Under the pieces are notes generated by a model, which saw nothing but the letters and a program-made list of their open reading frames with translations, did no database searches and was not told the DNA's origin. Shown in pieces: positions 41,226-52,351 of a DNA stretch of 64,000 bases. Numbering within the stretch: the stretch's first letter is position 1; each line of letters begins with the position of its first letter. This DNA is from Bos javanicus. Lineage: Eukaryota > Chordata > Mammalia > Artiodactyla > Bovidae. The DNA lies in NCBI RefSeq assembly GCF_032452875.1, contig NC_083869.1, forward strand, positions 123,634,001 to 123,698,000. Direction: 5' to 3'. The translations under genes and the position numbers were made by a program.

Positions 41226-42384
41226 GCCTATAGCAGGGCATCTTAATGGGAGCTGTAGTCCTCATTAGGAAAACCCGTTTTCCCAAGTCCCAGAGGCAAG
41301 ATGTGGACCCCTGTCTCCCACCCCCAAGTACAGAACATATTCTAATCACTTGGACCTTTGGATCACACACCTGAGGAGGAGAAAGCTTAGATAACTCTAT
41401 ATATGAGGTTATCTGTGCAGGGCCCCCAGAGGCTCACCTCGCTGCCCATGAAAGGAGACAGCTTTCCTGTCTAAGCCAACTTTTAATAAATACAGCCCAA
41501 TAAGGTCAATGGTTGTCGCCTTGTGGCCCATTAGGACTGGAAGATAGTTTTCTATGTTGAATTGAGCCTCAGCCTGTCTCAACATCCTCCCAGCCTGGTA
41601 CTTGGTGTCTTGCATTCCCCCAGATTCTGGGCCAGGGGGACCAGGCAGAAACTGCGTATGGAAGGAAGAGAAGACTCCTTCTCCACGCTGGTCTCTGGGA
41701 AAGTACTCCAGCTGCCCACCAGGCCATGCAGAGTAATGGACAGCCTTTCTTTCATGCTCTCTAGGAGACGGACTCCTCCTTAATCTGCCACAGTGTCATT
41801 AAGTCAGAAAACATTTGCTCCTGGGGCTCCTGATGGCCTTTAGAAACTGCAGCTTAAACATCAATCAGGTCTTAACCCTTCCCTTCCCAGCACAGACCCA
41901 GATCTCTGCCAGAGGAGTGGGATCACTGGCCTTGACTTCCAGGGAGACTCTGGGTCCTGTTTCCAGCTCTTCTCAGTCCAGTGAGAGAGTGGGTGTGAGG
42001 GCAGAGGGAGAACGAAGGGAGAAGAGGAACCCGCGACAGCTGAGTCACTCCGTTCAGCTGTTTGTACTCAGAGGACCCTCCCCCAGACTGGGTAGAGAGC
42101 AGAGTACTGGCAGGGCAGGGTGATCCTCACTGGGGGTCGGGTGACTTTGGCACACTCCCGCAGCCTCTCTGTGCTGGATTCCTACAGGGCAGAGGGGCGG
42201 TCCACACCCCCACCCAGGTCCCTACTCCTTTCTGGGACCACATATCACATGTGATGAAATGGGGAGGCCCCCCCTGGGGACGACAGGTTACCTGAATGAA
42301 CCAACTGAGGAGAGAAAACCCTTTGACCAAGAATCCCTTAGCAGACCGGCACTGTGCCAGGACCCCCAACTTTACACAAACATA
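41226..42384. other. Single-copy DNA with a candidate conserved block
   Basis: No exon is recognised. 41445-41560 (GCCAACTTTTAATAAATACAGCCCAATAAGG, TTGTGGCCCATTAGG) is repeat-free, AT-richer than its surroundings and enhancer-like in texture. The rest is GC-rich with chance frames. Confidence 0.35.
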
Positions 42385-42572
42385 CACACACAATATCCGG
42401 TGCCAGTCTCATAACAAACAGCCTTGTGAGGACGGGGTGTGGTCACCCCCACTTCACAGCTGACGACACTGAGGCGGCAAGCGCTGGAGTGACCTTGTCC
42501 AAGGGCACACCAAAACCAAGTTGTGCAAAGTCCATCTGATTCCAAATCTCAAACTCTTACCCATCACACTAT
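42385..42572 (+). repeat. MIR SINE
   Basis: Sense: AACAGCCTTGTGAGGACGGGG, CCACTTCACAGCTGACGACACTGAGGC, AAACTCTTACCCATCACAC. Confidence 0.75.
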
Positions 42573-42599
42573 TGGCAGGAGAGCACAAGAGAGAGGTCT

Positions 42600-42760
42600 C
42601 ACCTGACCCTCCCCTTCCCACCTCCCTGCTTTTGCACATACAGTCCCCCTGCTTCTCGCACACCTTCCCTCCTCTATCCAAGCACCACCCAGCCCAAGGC
42701 CTGCCTCTTCCAGGAAGTCCTCCCTGAAGACCGACAGCCAAACCCCCAATGCCTCCACCC
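42600..42760 (-). repeat. L2 LINE 3' part, antisense
   Basis: TGCTTTTGCACATACAGTCCCCCTGC and CTTCCAGGAAGTCCTCCCTGA are typical antisense L2 phrases. Confidence 0.6.
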
Positions 42761-42814
42761 ACCTGGCTCTCTGGTTGTTCAGTTTCCCATCGTCATTTTA
42801 GGCGTTGGTGCCAT

Positions 42815-43110
42815 GAGGCCCAGACACAAACATTAGCTCATTTCATCACTTCACCAGGTTAATCGATATTTACTGGGAGTTGACTTGCAGCCAGGTGCTG
42901 CAGGGTCACAGAGGGAACGGGAACAAAATCCACTGAGCTCCTGTGGATCCCCCTACCCTCATGCCCGGGGGAGCCCATGTGGGTTCCCTGTAGGCCCCTC
43001 ACCCTGTTGATATGGAACCTGAGCCCCAGAGATTGCGATGGGGTGCTTCCCGGGTCCCACAGTGAGTCAGTGGCTACGATTCAAAACTGCCAGGCTCCAG
43101 ATCCACTCCT
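42815..43110 (+). repeat. L2/MIR relics
   Basis: GATATTTACTGGGAGTTGACTTGCAGCCAGGTGCTG (L2-like) is followed by GTTGATATGGAACCTGAGCC and GTGAGTCAGTGGCTACGATTC (MIR-like). Both are weak. Confidence 0.45.
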
Positions 43111-43894
43111 ACCCCCTTACCTGCTCCTAGGACTCCTTAAACCCCTTGGCTGGGACAGGATTGGTCCCATATCCTCTGATCACAAAGCGGGGTTCAGGCA
43201 GCCACAGCTGTGCAGAGAGGGGGTGGGGCGGGGGCAGCAAGGCAGGACCCTACGTCACCCTCAGGGACACCCAGGCCCTGTCACCCTCAGGGACAAGCTC
43301 CCTCCTCTGTTGACTCCAGTCTGTGCCTCCCCCTGGGGACTCTGCCCTCCCCTTCCCCCAGGTGTTCCCAGGGCCCCACCACAGCTGAGAAGCCTCAGGA
43401 CGTAAATTAATCCATCTCTAGGCTTTGGGCTCCAGATGCTCTTTCCTCTCGCCTCCCCGGGCTGGTCCCTCTCCAGCTTGATTCTTGGAGAAATATTCCA
43501 GGAGCAGATGGTGCTGCTGGTCCAGGGCCCTGGGAGGGTGAGGCCCAGCCTGGAACTGGTGCTGGGTGGGAATCCCACCCTTGAACTGGTAACGAGAGGG
43601 GGCAGCCTCTGTGCATCACAGATGTGTCTGTGGGTGGGTATAGTGAAGCCCTCATGCCTTTTTGGCCCTGAACTTGGCTCTGGGGCCAAGAAGGGTACCT
43701 GGAACGTGTTCCTGCTTTGCTGATGGAGAACTCGCCTGGCGGGAAGCATCACCCCTTGAACCTCGCTGGGGAACACCCCCCCAAGACTTTTTGTTCTCGG
43801 TCAGCCTGGGTTTGAAAGAAGGAGGGAGAGGCTGAAAGAGAAAAAATTGAATTCCAAACTGCAACAGCCAGAAGGCGTACTCCGGATCAACTAT
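43111..43894. other. Single-copy DNA, no gene recognised
   Basis: GC-rich. A short repeated phrase GTCACCCTCAGGGACA occurs at 43254 and 43278. Frames of 80-170 codons on both strands overlap and show no domain. Confidence 0.4.
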
Positions 43895-44045
43895 AAGTCT
43901 TATTGTTATGGGTGGAGAGACCGAGGTCCAGAGAAAATGGCAACGTTTCACACAGCCAGCCTGTGGCAGAGCCAGGACTAACCCAGGCCCTGGGCATGCA
44001 TCCCTGCGAGATGGCGTGTGTGCGTGTGTGCGCATGTGTGTGTCA
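43895..44045 (+). repeat. MIR-like relic and short (GT)n
   Basis: GTGGAGAGACCGAGGTCCAGAG and CAGCCTGTGGCAGAGCCAGGACTAACCC resemble MIR. GTGTGTGCGTGTGTGCGCATGTGTGTGT follows at 44016-44043. Confidence 0.6.
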
Positions 44046-45234
44046 GGGGGAGTCCACGGCTGTCTTAATTTGTGTACAGTCGCTGTGCAGGTTGTGTTTG
44101 ACACTCAGCTGGTGCCCCCTTCCCAAGGAGCTCTTTGATCCTCAGCCCTTGCAAGGCAGGCCGACAGGGCTAGGATGAGGGCAGGAAGCCCATTCTTCTT
44201 TATTTGGTCTTCAGATTGCGGAATGAGAATTAGATCTAAACTCTTTGTGGGAAGGTAATTTTTCCTAATCACTCACCCTGTTGCACAGATCTCCACAACT
44301 TGATTATGTCTAATTAGATTAATTGGACAGAAAGTGATTTTTTTTCTCTGAGATTATGAACTACGGAGAAGAGGAGGGGGTTGTTGGAGACCTGGGGACT
44401 CCCTGCCCCACAACTAGTCCAGTCTAGTGGGGAGGGCCTATGGGGCCAAGTCAAGGCCTCACACGTCCCCTCTCTCTGCTTTTCCCTCCTTGTCACTTGC
44501 TCTGTCACATGTCCCTCTCCATGTCTCTGTCTGCCCCTGTCCCTCACTCTCTCCTGGTTTGGGTTTCAAGGGTTCCAAATTTGAGTCCTGACCAGGCCGG
44601 GGTTCACCCTTCTGCCAGGAGAGGACCTGGGGCTCCCCCTGTGTTACCGAGAGGTGTGACAAGGAGGACAGAGGCACAGCAGGACTGACTCAAGGTCACC
44701 TTCTGCAGCAGCTGAGCCCTGGGGGTGGCCTGCAGGGCCAGGGTGGGCCATGCCTGCTGAGTGGCTCAGGGAGGTTCTGGCTGGAAGAATGGGCTCCAGA
44801 AGGTTCTGAGGGCAGTGGGGCTTGCTGTGCTGGGGCAGACGGTGGCTGAAGGGTCTGGTCGGCCCATCCTCCTATGGCTCAGGCTGGGAACGGCCACCTG
44901 CAGGGGCTTGTGGCAGAGAGCCCCTGGCCCCAGACACTGCTCCTTCCCTGGATCCTGGCCCCAGCTCAGCACCCGCCTCCCCACCCTCTGATGCAGCCAG
45001 AAAGCTGAGCTGTTCTCAGCTGCTGCCTCCCTGCAATCCCTTCCAGGGAGTCTCCCTGCCCCACCCCCTTGCTATCTCTCCCCACCTCTGTCCTCTGTCC
45101 ACTGTCCACAGTCCTGACCTAGTCCAGGGCATCATCTTCTTCTCCCAGGTGCTGTACAGGTGCCCTGCTGTCCTGGACCGAGCCTTCCCCTCCTATTCCA
45201 GGGCACAATCTACAGCAGAAATGAACATGCCATG
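44046..45234. other. Single-copy DNA with a candidate conserved block
   Basis: 44190-44360 is AT-rich and repeat-free with adjacent TAATTAG and TTAATTGG motifs (44310-44326), TTGATTATG and GAGATTATGAAC, a pattern common in developmental enhancers. The GC-rich remainder holds no recognisable exon. Confidence 0.38.
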
Positions 45235-45485
45235 CTCCCTCTCAAGGACCATCCATGGCTCCTACTGCTCTGAGGACTAAAGTCCCAATAATGCTTGCGG
45301 ATTGCAGGGCTCTTGTAAACTGGCCATGTGGACCCCCAGCCTAATCTCTCACCATCCCCGGATCCCACTTTGACCCCACAGACCCAGTTGAATGCCCGTC
45401 TTTGCACATGCTGGTCTGTCTTCCCAGAACCCAGTTTCCCAGGCCCTGCCTGACACCAGCTTTCTTCCTGGCTTTGCTCGGTGGG
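45235..45485 (-). repeat. L2 LINE 3' part, antisense
   Basis: ATGGCTCCTACTGCTCTGAGGACTAAAGTCC, CTTTGCACATGCTGGTCTGTCTTCCCAGAA and CCTGCCTGACACC are antisense L2 text. Confidence 0.75.
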
Positions 45486-45499
45486 CAGCACTAACAGCT

Positions 45500-45700
45500 G
45501 GTGTGTATTGAACTGGTGTGTATGCTCCGGGCTATGGGCATTGCATGATTATCTCACTTAATACTCACAGCAATGACCCTGTGGGGATCATTACTAGCCC
45601 TGTTTTACAAGGAATAAACCGAGGTTCAGAAACATGAAGTGCCAGTCTTGGAAGTGATGGAGTTGGAATTTTAACCTAGTTCATCTGCATGAACTCTTCC
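45500..45700 (+). repeat. MIR SINE
   Basis: A near full-length sense copy: ATTATCTCACTTAATACTCACAGCAATGACCC, CCTGTTTTACAAGGAATAAACCGAGGTTCAG, GGAGTTGGAATTTTAACC. Confidence 0.82.
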
Positions 45701-46429
45701 CATCCCACCTCTAAGTTTAGGGACCCCTCCCTCACATCCCTGTGTTTCCCCTATAAAAGCATTTTCCTGTTTCTCCATCTCCTCCTGGGGCCTCAGTTGT
45801 GAGCATGCCAAGGCAACCCTGAGCCACACCAGCCTCTGATTCCCCAGAGCCCAGCAGGGGACAGGCCTGTGGTGGACACTTGGCCAGAGACTGCTGACTT
45901 AGGAACTCCAGTGGGAGTCTTGCTGGCTTTAGGGCCCCTTCCTCTCATAACCCTCATCCCCGCCTGCCACCCACATCCTGATTTTCAAGGCCTTTAAGCC
46001 AAAATAGAGTTTTACAGTTCATTTGAGTTAATCGTAGCTGCCCTTCCTGGAAAGCCCTTCCACAAATTGCTTGCAAAGAGGCAGGCATCTGGCTGGCAGC
46101 TCTCCCACCACAGACCTCACTGCAGCTTCATGCTCTGGACCTCCAGGAGTGGACAGGAGGGGAACGTAGAACTGGCCTGAACAGCAGGCTTATCCCAGGC
46201 CCAGGACCCCACTGGATCAGGAGGCTGTGACATTTCTTGCCTCTTGAGTCACACAGTGGAGTCTCCAAGGCAGAGAGGATGGCTTAGTCCCTGAACACAA
46301 GCCCAGAGCACACAGCAGCTCTGGGAGGAGCGTGGTGAAGCCCCTGCTCTCATCTTCACCCTCACTTCCTGCCCACATCCCCAGGCTCCGGGCACCTAGG
46401 CTCCCTCCCACTTCTTTTCCTCATGGTGG
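45701..46429. other. No gene recognised
   Basis: Single-copy. 45985-46090 (GCCTTTAAGCCAAAATAGAG, GAGTTAATCGTAGC) is AT-richer and might be a conserved site. Confidence 0.35.
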
Positions 46430-46710
46430 CCCTTTCCCCCTTTCGTCTACCTGGCAGTTGTCTGATTCCAGCTCATACTTTAAGGCTCTGCTCAGGTAGC
46501 ACATCCTCTCAGAAGCATTTTCTCATCCCCAGGTGAGGTGAGGGGCTCCTCCACAGGACCCCCACAGTTTCTGGGCTTGCCCTCCTCTTAACACTTTGCA
46601 GCTGTGCTAATGGCAGCAGCGGTGGTAGTGGTGGCAGGTCTGCCTTCATCCTCCTCAGTCTCAACTCCTATAGACTATGAGCTCCTCAAAGGCAGAGATA
46701 ACCTGAGAAC
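46430..46710 (-). repeat. L2 LINE 3' part, antisense
   Basis: CTTTAAGGCTCTGCTCAGGTAGCACATCCTC and CTATAGACTATGAGCTCCTCAAAGGCAGAG are L2 3' phrases in antisense. A GGTGGTAGTGGTGG run lies in it (46620-46637). Confidence 0.7.
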
Positions 46711-47324
46711 AGCCCAGGTGCCCAGAGCCCAGGCGCAGGCCTCTCAGAGGAGCACCTTGGCAAAGCATTACAGCCACACTACCCCCAGGGTCAGGGGGGT
46801 GGGTCAGCATCTAGAGACGTGGAGGAACCTAAACCTAGTAAGTAAAACCACGTGTCAACCTCCCGAATGACCATGTGCTCATCTCTCTCTCTTCCTATGT
46901 GTCCCAAATCACTCAGTTCCTTACACCATAAAAGGGATAGTGGAGGCAGGGATAATTCCAGGAAACCTAAACTCTGGCCAAGGAATTCAGAGACTGTAGC
47001 AGGGACTGGTGGTGCCTGGCCCTCTGCCCAGACCCATCTGGGCATCTTTATGGATGTAGGTCACCATCAGACCAGATCAGACACTGCCCGCATAGCATCA
47101 GCAGGCTGTTTCTCCCCCCTTACTGCTGCTGAGGTGACCTGGCCTCACTGGTAGGCACATTGTCCAAGCCTGGATCAGCCCTGACCCATGGTGTAATGGC
47201 TTCAGCCCCAACTCCTGGGGTTCCTCACCAATTTCTGTACCTTAAGCTTTGTCCTCTGTACTCACTAAATACACCTTGTATTCACTAAAACCAGTCTCCC
47301 CACTACAGCACTCCCTGCACTCAA
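46711..47324. other. No gene recognised
   Basis: Single-copy, moderate GC, no exon or repeat that I can name. Confidence 0.4.
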
Positions 47325-47530
47325 CAAAAATTCATTAGTCCCCTGCCCTGTATCTGACACTGCCAGGGTTATGGTGGTAAATAAGGCAGACAAAGTCCCT
47401 GGTTTCTTGTTGCTGGTATTTCATTGAAAGAGGCAGACAAGCAATAACAAGTAGAGGGGAAGCTAGGAAATTTAGAGCATGATGGGTACCGGGAAGGAAA
47501 TAGGACAGGGGCATGTGATGGAAAGACTTC
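47325..47530 (+). repeat. L2 LINE 3' part
   Basis: AAAATTCATTAGTCCCCTGCCCTG, ACTGCCAGGGTTATGGTGGTAAATAAGGC and GAGGCAGACAAGCAATAACAAGTAG match the sense L2 3' UTR pattern. Confidence 0.7.
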
Positions 47531-47609
47531 TTCTGTCCTTGGTCAGCCTCCATCATCTCTCACCTGAGCTTTCCAACCACCTCCTGGATGGCCTCCTGGC
47601 CTCCAGCCT

Positions 47610-47790
47610 TGTCCCCATAAATCCACATCTAGTTGTGTCAATTTCTCACTTAAAACTCGTCAATAGCTTTCCACAGCCTTCAGGAGAAAAATCAAGATTC
47701 TTCAACAAGGCTCATAAGGCCCTGATGTTGCCCTTGCTCAACTCTTGCCCCCACCCCCAAGACTCAGTGATAGCATTCATGTTTCAACTG
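47610..47790 (-). repeat. L2 LINE, antisense
   Basis: CACTTAAAACTCGTCAATAGC and TCAACAAGGCTCATAAGGCCCTGATG are antisense L2. Confidence 0.65.
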
Positions 47791-47898
47791 TACCCTCCAG
47801 CTTTAGGTCAGATAGTGCAGCATATGAGTGGTCCCAGGGGTTAGACTTACATCCTGTGTCCAGAGAACTGCAGGCACACAGGTGATGTGAGAGGCCAG

Positions 47899-48129
47899 TT
47901 GTTGTTGCTGTTGTTTAGTCGCTAAGTGGTGTCTGACTGCTTGTGGCCCCATGGACTGTAACCCACTAGGCTCCTCTGTCCATGGGATTTCCTGGACAAG
48001 AATACTGGAGTGGATTGCCATTTCCTTCTCCAGTGGATCTTCCCAATCCAGGGGTCAAACATGCATCTCCCACTTCTCCTGCATTGCAGGCAAATTCTTT
48101 ACCACTGAGGCACTGGGAAAGCCCTGGTA
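47899..48129 (-). mobile_element. Bov-tA SINE with 9-bp duplication
   Basis: An antisense copy begins with a TTGTTGTTGCTGTTGTTTAGTCG tail and ends with CTGGGAAAGCCCTGG. AGAGGCCAG flanks it at 47890-47898 and 48130-48138. Confidence 0.93.
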
Positions 48130-48194
48130 AGAGGCCAGAAATGCCATTAAATCCTGCCGGATTTTGTATGCTCTGTTAAGATATTTAGGCCTTA

Positions 48195-48560
48195 TCTAGC
48201 ACATCCCTTGCCTGTCTTATCTCTCTGCATTGACTGTAGCTCCTGGGAGGCAGGTACTGTTTTCTCCTCTCTTCTTTTAAGCTCAGGGATGATGAAAAAT
48301 TTGCTTAGCAGAAAAGACCAGTAGAGACGTGATCTTGCAAGCTGGTTGATCCAAAAACCAGCTGAGATAGCTGATTTGATGTCAATTTATATAATGGAGG
48401 GATTAGTAAAGTAACCAGAACCAAGGAGGGGCAAGTTTGAGGAAGACAAATACTGAGATGAAGGAGAGTTAGTGGAGGCTGAGTTTCAGCACCATGGAGA
48501 GCTCTGAGGGCCATTGAAAGACTTTCCCCTTCAGCATTCTGGAGCCATTCATTGCTTTCT
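48195..48560. repeat. L2 relics, both orientations
   Basis: 48195-48290 (GACTGTAGCTCCTGGGAGGCAGGTACTG) is an antisense L2 tail. 48320-48560 (TCTTGCAAGCTGGTTGATCC, GAGATGAAGGAGAGTTAGTGG) may be a sense L2 body. Assignments are weak. Confidence 0.45.
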
Positions 48561-48624
48561 GTTTTTTTGAGGAATTATCTGGCTGCTAAAGGAAACTTGC
48601 TCTTGCAAACTGTACTTTGTGGTC

Positions 48625-49745
48625 AGAAATGAGGGCCCAGACTCTGGAGTCAGGCTACATGTTTTCAAATTCTGCATCTATCACTTATCAGTTTTATGAA
48701 CCAGGTCTCATTTCTTAACCTTTCTGTGCTTTGGTTGCCATGTCTAGCAAATGGAACAACAGACTGGTTCTAAATTGGGAAAGGAGTACATCAAGGCTGT
48801 ATATTGTCACCCTGCTTATTTAACTTATATTCAGAGTACATCATGAGAAACGCTGGGCTGGAAGAAGCACAAGCTGGAATCAAGATTGCCAGGAGAAATA
48901 TCAATAACCTCAGATATGCAGATAACACCACCCTTATGGCAGAAAGTGAAGAACTAAAGAGCCTCTTGATGAAGGTGAAAGAGGAGAGTGAAAAAGTTGG
49001 CTTAAAACTCAACATTCAGAAGACTAAGATCATGACATCTGGTCCCATCACTTCATGGCAAATAATGGAAAACAATGGAAACAGTGACAGGCTTTATTAC
49101 GGTGGGCTCCAAAATCACTGCAGATGGTGACTTCAGGCATGAAATTAAAAAATGCTTGTTTCTTGGAAGAAAAGTTGTGACTGACATAGACAGTATATTA
49201 AAAAGCAGAGATAGTACTCTGCCAATAAAGTTCCATCTAGTCAAAGCTATGGTTTTTCCAGTAGTCATGTATGGATGGGAGAGTTGGACCATAAAGAAAG
49301 CTGAGTGCTGAAGAATTGATGCTTTTGAACTGTGGCATTGGAGAAGACTCTTGAGAGACCCTTGGACAGCAAGGAGATCCAACTAGCCCACCCTAGAGGC
49401 ATCAGTCTTGAATATTCATTGGAAGGACTGATGCTGAAGCTGAAACTCCAATATTCTGGCCACCTGATGTGAAGAACTGACTCATTTAAAAAGACCCTGA
49501 TGCTGGGAGAGATTGAAGGCGGGAGGAGAAGGGGATGACAGAGGATGAGATGGTTGGATGGCGTCACTGACTCAATGGACATGAGTTTGAGTGAGCTCCG
49601 GGAGTTGGTGATGGACAGGGAGGCCTAGTGTGCTACAGTCCCTGGGGTCGCAAAGAGTCGGACACGACAGAGACTGAACTGAACTGAACTGGACTGAAGA
49701 GTACTTATCTATAGGGTTGTGATGAGGATTAAATGAAATAATAAA
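48625..49745 (-). repeat. MIR SINE split by BovB
   Basis: The left part (48625-48764) has GGGCCCAGACTCTGGAGTCAGGC, ACCTTTCTGTGCTTTGG and CATGTCTAGCAAATGG. The right part (49697-49745) has AGGGTTGTGATGAGGATTAAATGAAATAA. Together they form one antisense MIR with a BovB between. Confidence 0.85.
48765..49696 (+). mobile_element. BovB LINE with RT fragment
   Basis: Sense BovB begins at ACTGGTTCTAAATTGGGAAAGGAGTAC and ends at a (GAACT)n tail. The frame at 48804-49130 begins MSPCLFNLYSEYIMRNAGLE and carries Y-A-D-N in place of the RT catalytic Y-A-D-D. A later frame holds MYGWESWTIKKAEC, where the usual G-C-E has become G-W-E. It is dead as an autonomous element. Confidence 0.94.
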
Positions 49746-49937
49746 AATAAAAAACAACATAGAAATTGATAGATGGTAAGAACTTTAAAAATTGTTGTTG
49801 ATTTTATTATTATTATTACCCCCAAGAGCTTTTCTATATAATGAGAAGGGGCAATGCCTAAGAAGGTATTCATAACCTTAGGGGTCTAACAAACTTATTG
49901 AGGGATGTGTTTTTTGCGGGGAGGGATATTGAGATAT

Positions 49938-50280
49938 GTCTTAGCTCAGGCTATTATAACAAATACCATAGACTGGTGGCTATAACAACAAACATTTCTC
50001 ATAGTTCTGGAGGCTAAGAAGTCCAAGGTCAAGGCACTGGTGTTTGGTGAGAGACTGCTTTGTGGCTTGTAGATTGCTGTCTTCTCATTGTACATTCATA
50101 TAGCAGAAAGCAGAGGGGAAAAAAGGAAGATCTCTTCTTATAAGGTTATTAATCCCATAATGAGGGCTCCACCCTCATGACCTAATAATCTCAATATACA
50201 CCACAGTGAGGATTGGGGTATCAGTATATGAATGGGGTGGGGGATAGGGAGGACATAAACTTTCAGTACATAGCAAAATA
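49938..50280 (-). mobile_element. MLT1/MST-type solo LTR, antisense
   Basis: GTCTTAGCTCAGGCTATTATAACAAATACCATAGACTGG, ATAGTTCTGGAGGCTAAGAAGTCC, AGGGCTCCACCCTCATGACCTAATAATCTC are hallmark phrases of ERVL-MaLR LTRs in antisense. A small (TTA)n lies just upstream at 49804-49820. Confidence 0.85.
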
Positions 50281-50743
50281 TTTGATGGAATAAGAAATGC
50301 AGACAGGATCCTGATACTAACTACTTTTAATGAACTGCCCTACTTCAGATGAGTTACATGACCTTTCCAGACTGTATTCCTCATAATAAGAGGAGACTTC
50401 TTAATCCATTTGGTTAGAATTTCCTTTTTCCTTTTGTTTTTATTTTTCCCCTTCCTTCTCTCCCTCCTTTATTCCTTTTCTTCTATAAGAATATAGTATT
50501 CATAGATCAAGTAACCAGAGCAAATTACACATTTTCTTTATTTCTTACTATCAAATAATCTAGTAATTTGATTATCCATTCAGGCATATCACTCATTCTA
50601 TTTTATTAAGTACCCATGTTGTAAATAAAGGCATAAATTGGATCAGCAAATAAAGACACTCCATTATCAGGAAAATAAAGTAAATAAAACTTACCTCTGA
50701 AAGATAACACAAGAAAAGAATTCAAGTACTTCTTGATCAATTG
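50281..50743. other. No gene or clear repeat
   Basis: AT-rich with a T/C-rich tract at 50425-50485. No homology is recognised. Confidence 0.4.
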
Positions 50744-51055
50744 AAAGTGAGAGTTACTCAGTTGAGTCCTACTCTCTGTGACCCTATGGACTGTACAGTC
50801 CATGGAATTCTCCAGGCCAGAATACTGGAGTGGGCAACCTTTCCCTTCTCCAGGGTATCTTCCCAATCCAGTGACTGAACACAGGTCTCACATATTGCAG
50901 GCAGATTCTTTACCAACTGAGCCACAAGGGAAGCCCAAGAATACTGGAGTGGGTAGCTTATTGCTTCTCCAGTGGATTTCCCAACCCAGGGATTGAACCC
51001 AGGTCTCCTGCATTGCAGGCAGATTCTTTACCAGCTGAGCTATCAGGGAAGCCCC
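50744..51055 (-). mobile_element. Composite antisense Bov-tA (one and a half units)
   Basis: The first unit (50744-50935) shares the internal deletion seen in the 4392 copy. The second unit (50936-51055) is joined at GGAAGCCCAAGAATACTGG, the same junction as at 40851. It ends GAGCTATCAGGGAAGCCCC. Confidence 0.92.
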
Positions 51056-51077
51056 AATTAGAAGCAAACTAATATAA

Positions 51078-51405
51078 ATGAGTGCTATGGATTGCATGTT
51101 TGCAAATTTGTATGTTGAAACCCTAGCCTCCACTGGGATAGTACTAGGAGGTAGGGCCTTTGGAGGTAGTTAGGTTTAGATGATGTAATAAGAGTAGAAC
51201 CCCAAGAACTCACAGCCAAGTGAGGGTACAGCAAGAAGGCAGCCATCTGTAAACTAGGAAGATGTTCTCACTAGGACCCAACCAAACTGGCAGTCTGACC
51301 TTGGACTTCCAGCCCCCAGAACTGTGGGAAATAAATTTCTGTTGTCAAGCCACCCAATCGATTGTATTTTTGTTATAGCAGCTCAAGCCAACAAAGACAA
51401 TGGGG
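51078..51405 (+). mobile_element. MLT1/MST-type solo LTR
   Basis: GTGCTATGGATTGCATGTTTGC, AGGTAGGGCCTTTGGAGGTAG, CTTCCAGCCCCCAGAACTGTGGGAAATAAATTTCTGTTG (poly(A) signal AATAAA) and ATTTTTGTTATAGCAGC define a sense ERVL-MaLR LTR. No internal sequence adjoins it. Confidence 0.88.
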
Positions 51406-51759
51406 ATATTAGACTATGTGGCATTTGAAGGCTTCTCTAGTCCTAACTGATCTTAAATCATTGGTTCTGCCTTTTCAAGTGTGCACAAAGCTATGATGAG
51501 AAGTGATGCCTTTGGGAAGGCCATGGGGGCACTTACTGAAAGGAGTTGGATGTCTTTGTTTTGGGTACATCCAATCTCTTAATCCAACATTGGACCTCCC
51601 CTCTTTTCTGATTCATGCTTTGGATCCTCTGAACTTTGATACACAGTCATCACTTTCCCCTTGCTCAATAAGCTGCAGCTATGTCAGTATCTTTCATAGG
51701 CTTTGATTCTCCTGCTGCAACATTTCACATGCTCTTCCTTTTGACAGAAATGTTGATTG
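51406..51759. other. No gene recognised
   Basis: Single-copy-looking sequence with no assignable repeat or exon. Confidence 0.4.
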
Positions 51760-52312
51760 TCACATAGGATTCTTTCAGTTATAAGAGATAGGAACCAAAC
51801 ACAATAAAATAAATATAGACTGGGAAAAGGACAGTTTGACTGGCTCCTTTTCTTGAAAATTCCAACTCAGGCAAACCTAGGTCCAAAGAGTCAGGGTGAT
51901 ATTGTCAGGACCTTCCTTTCAATTTCTTGCCTGGATTTTCTTTTGCATTGCCTTCATTTCAGGTAGTAGTTGGCCACAGGTAACTCCAAATTTATATCAC
52001 ATAGGCTTACCATACTCCTTTGCTGCTAATTTAAACAAAAGCCCCTGGTATTTTCTCTTACTTGTTCAGCCTGGATCATTTGCCCACCTCTGATCAGGAA
52101 TGACCAGGACCAAAATTCAATTTTAACCAGGCCTGGGGGATAAATGTCCACCCTGAACAAGAGCTTGAGGCTGGCCCTACCTATGAGGACTGAAAGAGAA
52201 GCAAAAAATTGTTTCTCAAAAGAAAATCAGAGGGTGTTAACTGAAGGGGGGGGGCGGATAAAGGATGCTGGGTAGGCAAAAGAAAAAAATTAGGTACCCA
52301 TTGCTTCTCTTC
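51760..52312. repeat. Old interspersed repeat, family unassigned
   Basis: Phrases such as TTATAAGAGATAGGAACCAAACAC, CTGGATCATTTGCCCACC and GGATAAAGGATGCTGGGTAGGC resemble a mammal-wide repeat that I cannot name. A G-run lies at 52245-52255. Confidence 0.45.
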
Positions 52313-52351
52313 TCTGTTCCCTTGGCTGATATCTACTCGTCCCTTCAGATC

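Noticed and set aside
48804..49130. Reverse transcriptase-like protein as a host gene
   Set aside because: It is a BovB fragment with a mutated catalytic box, inserted into a MIR.
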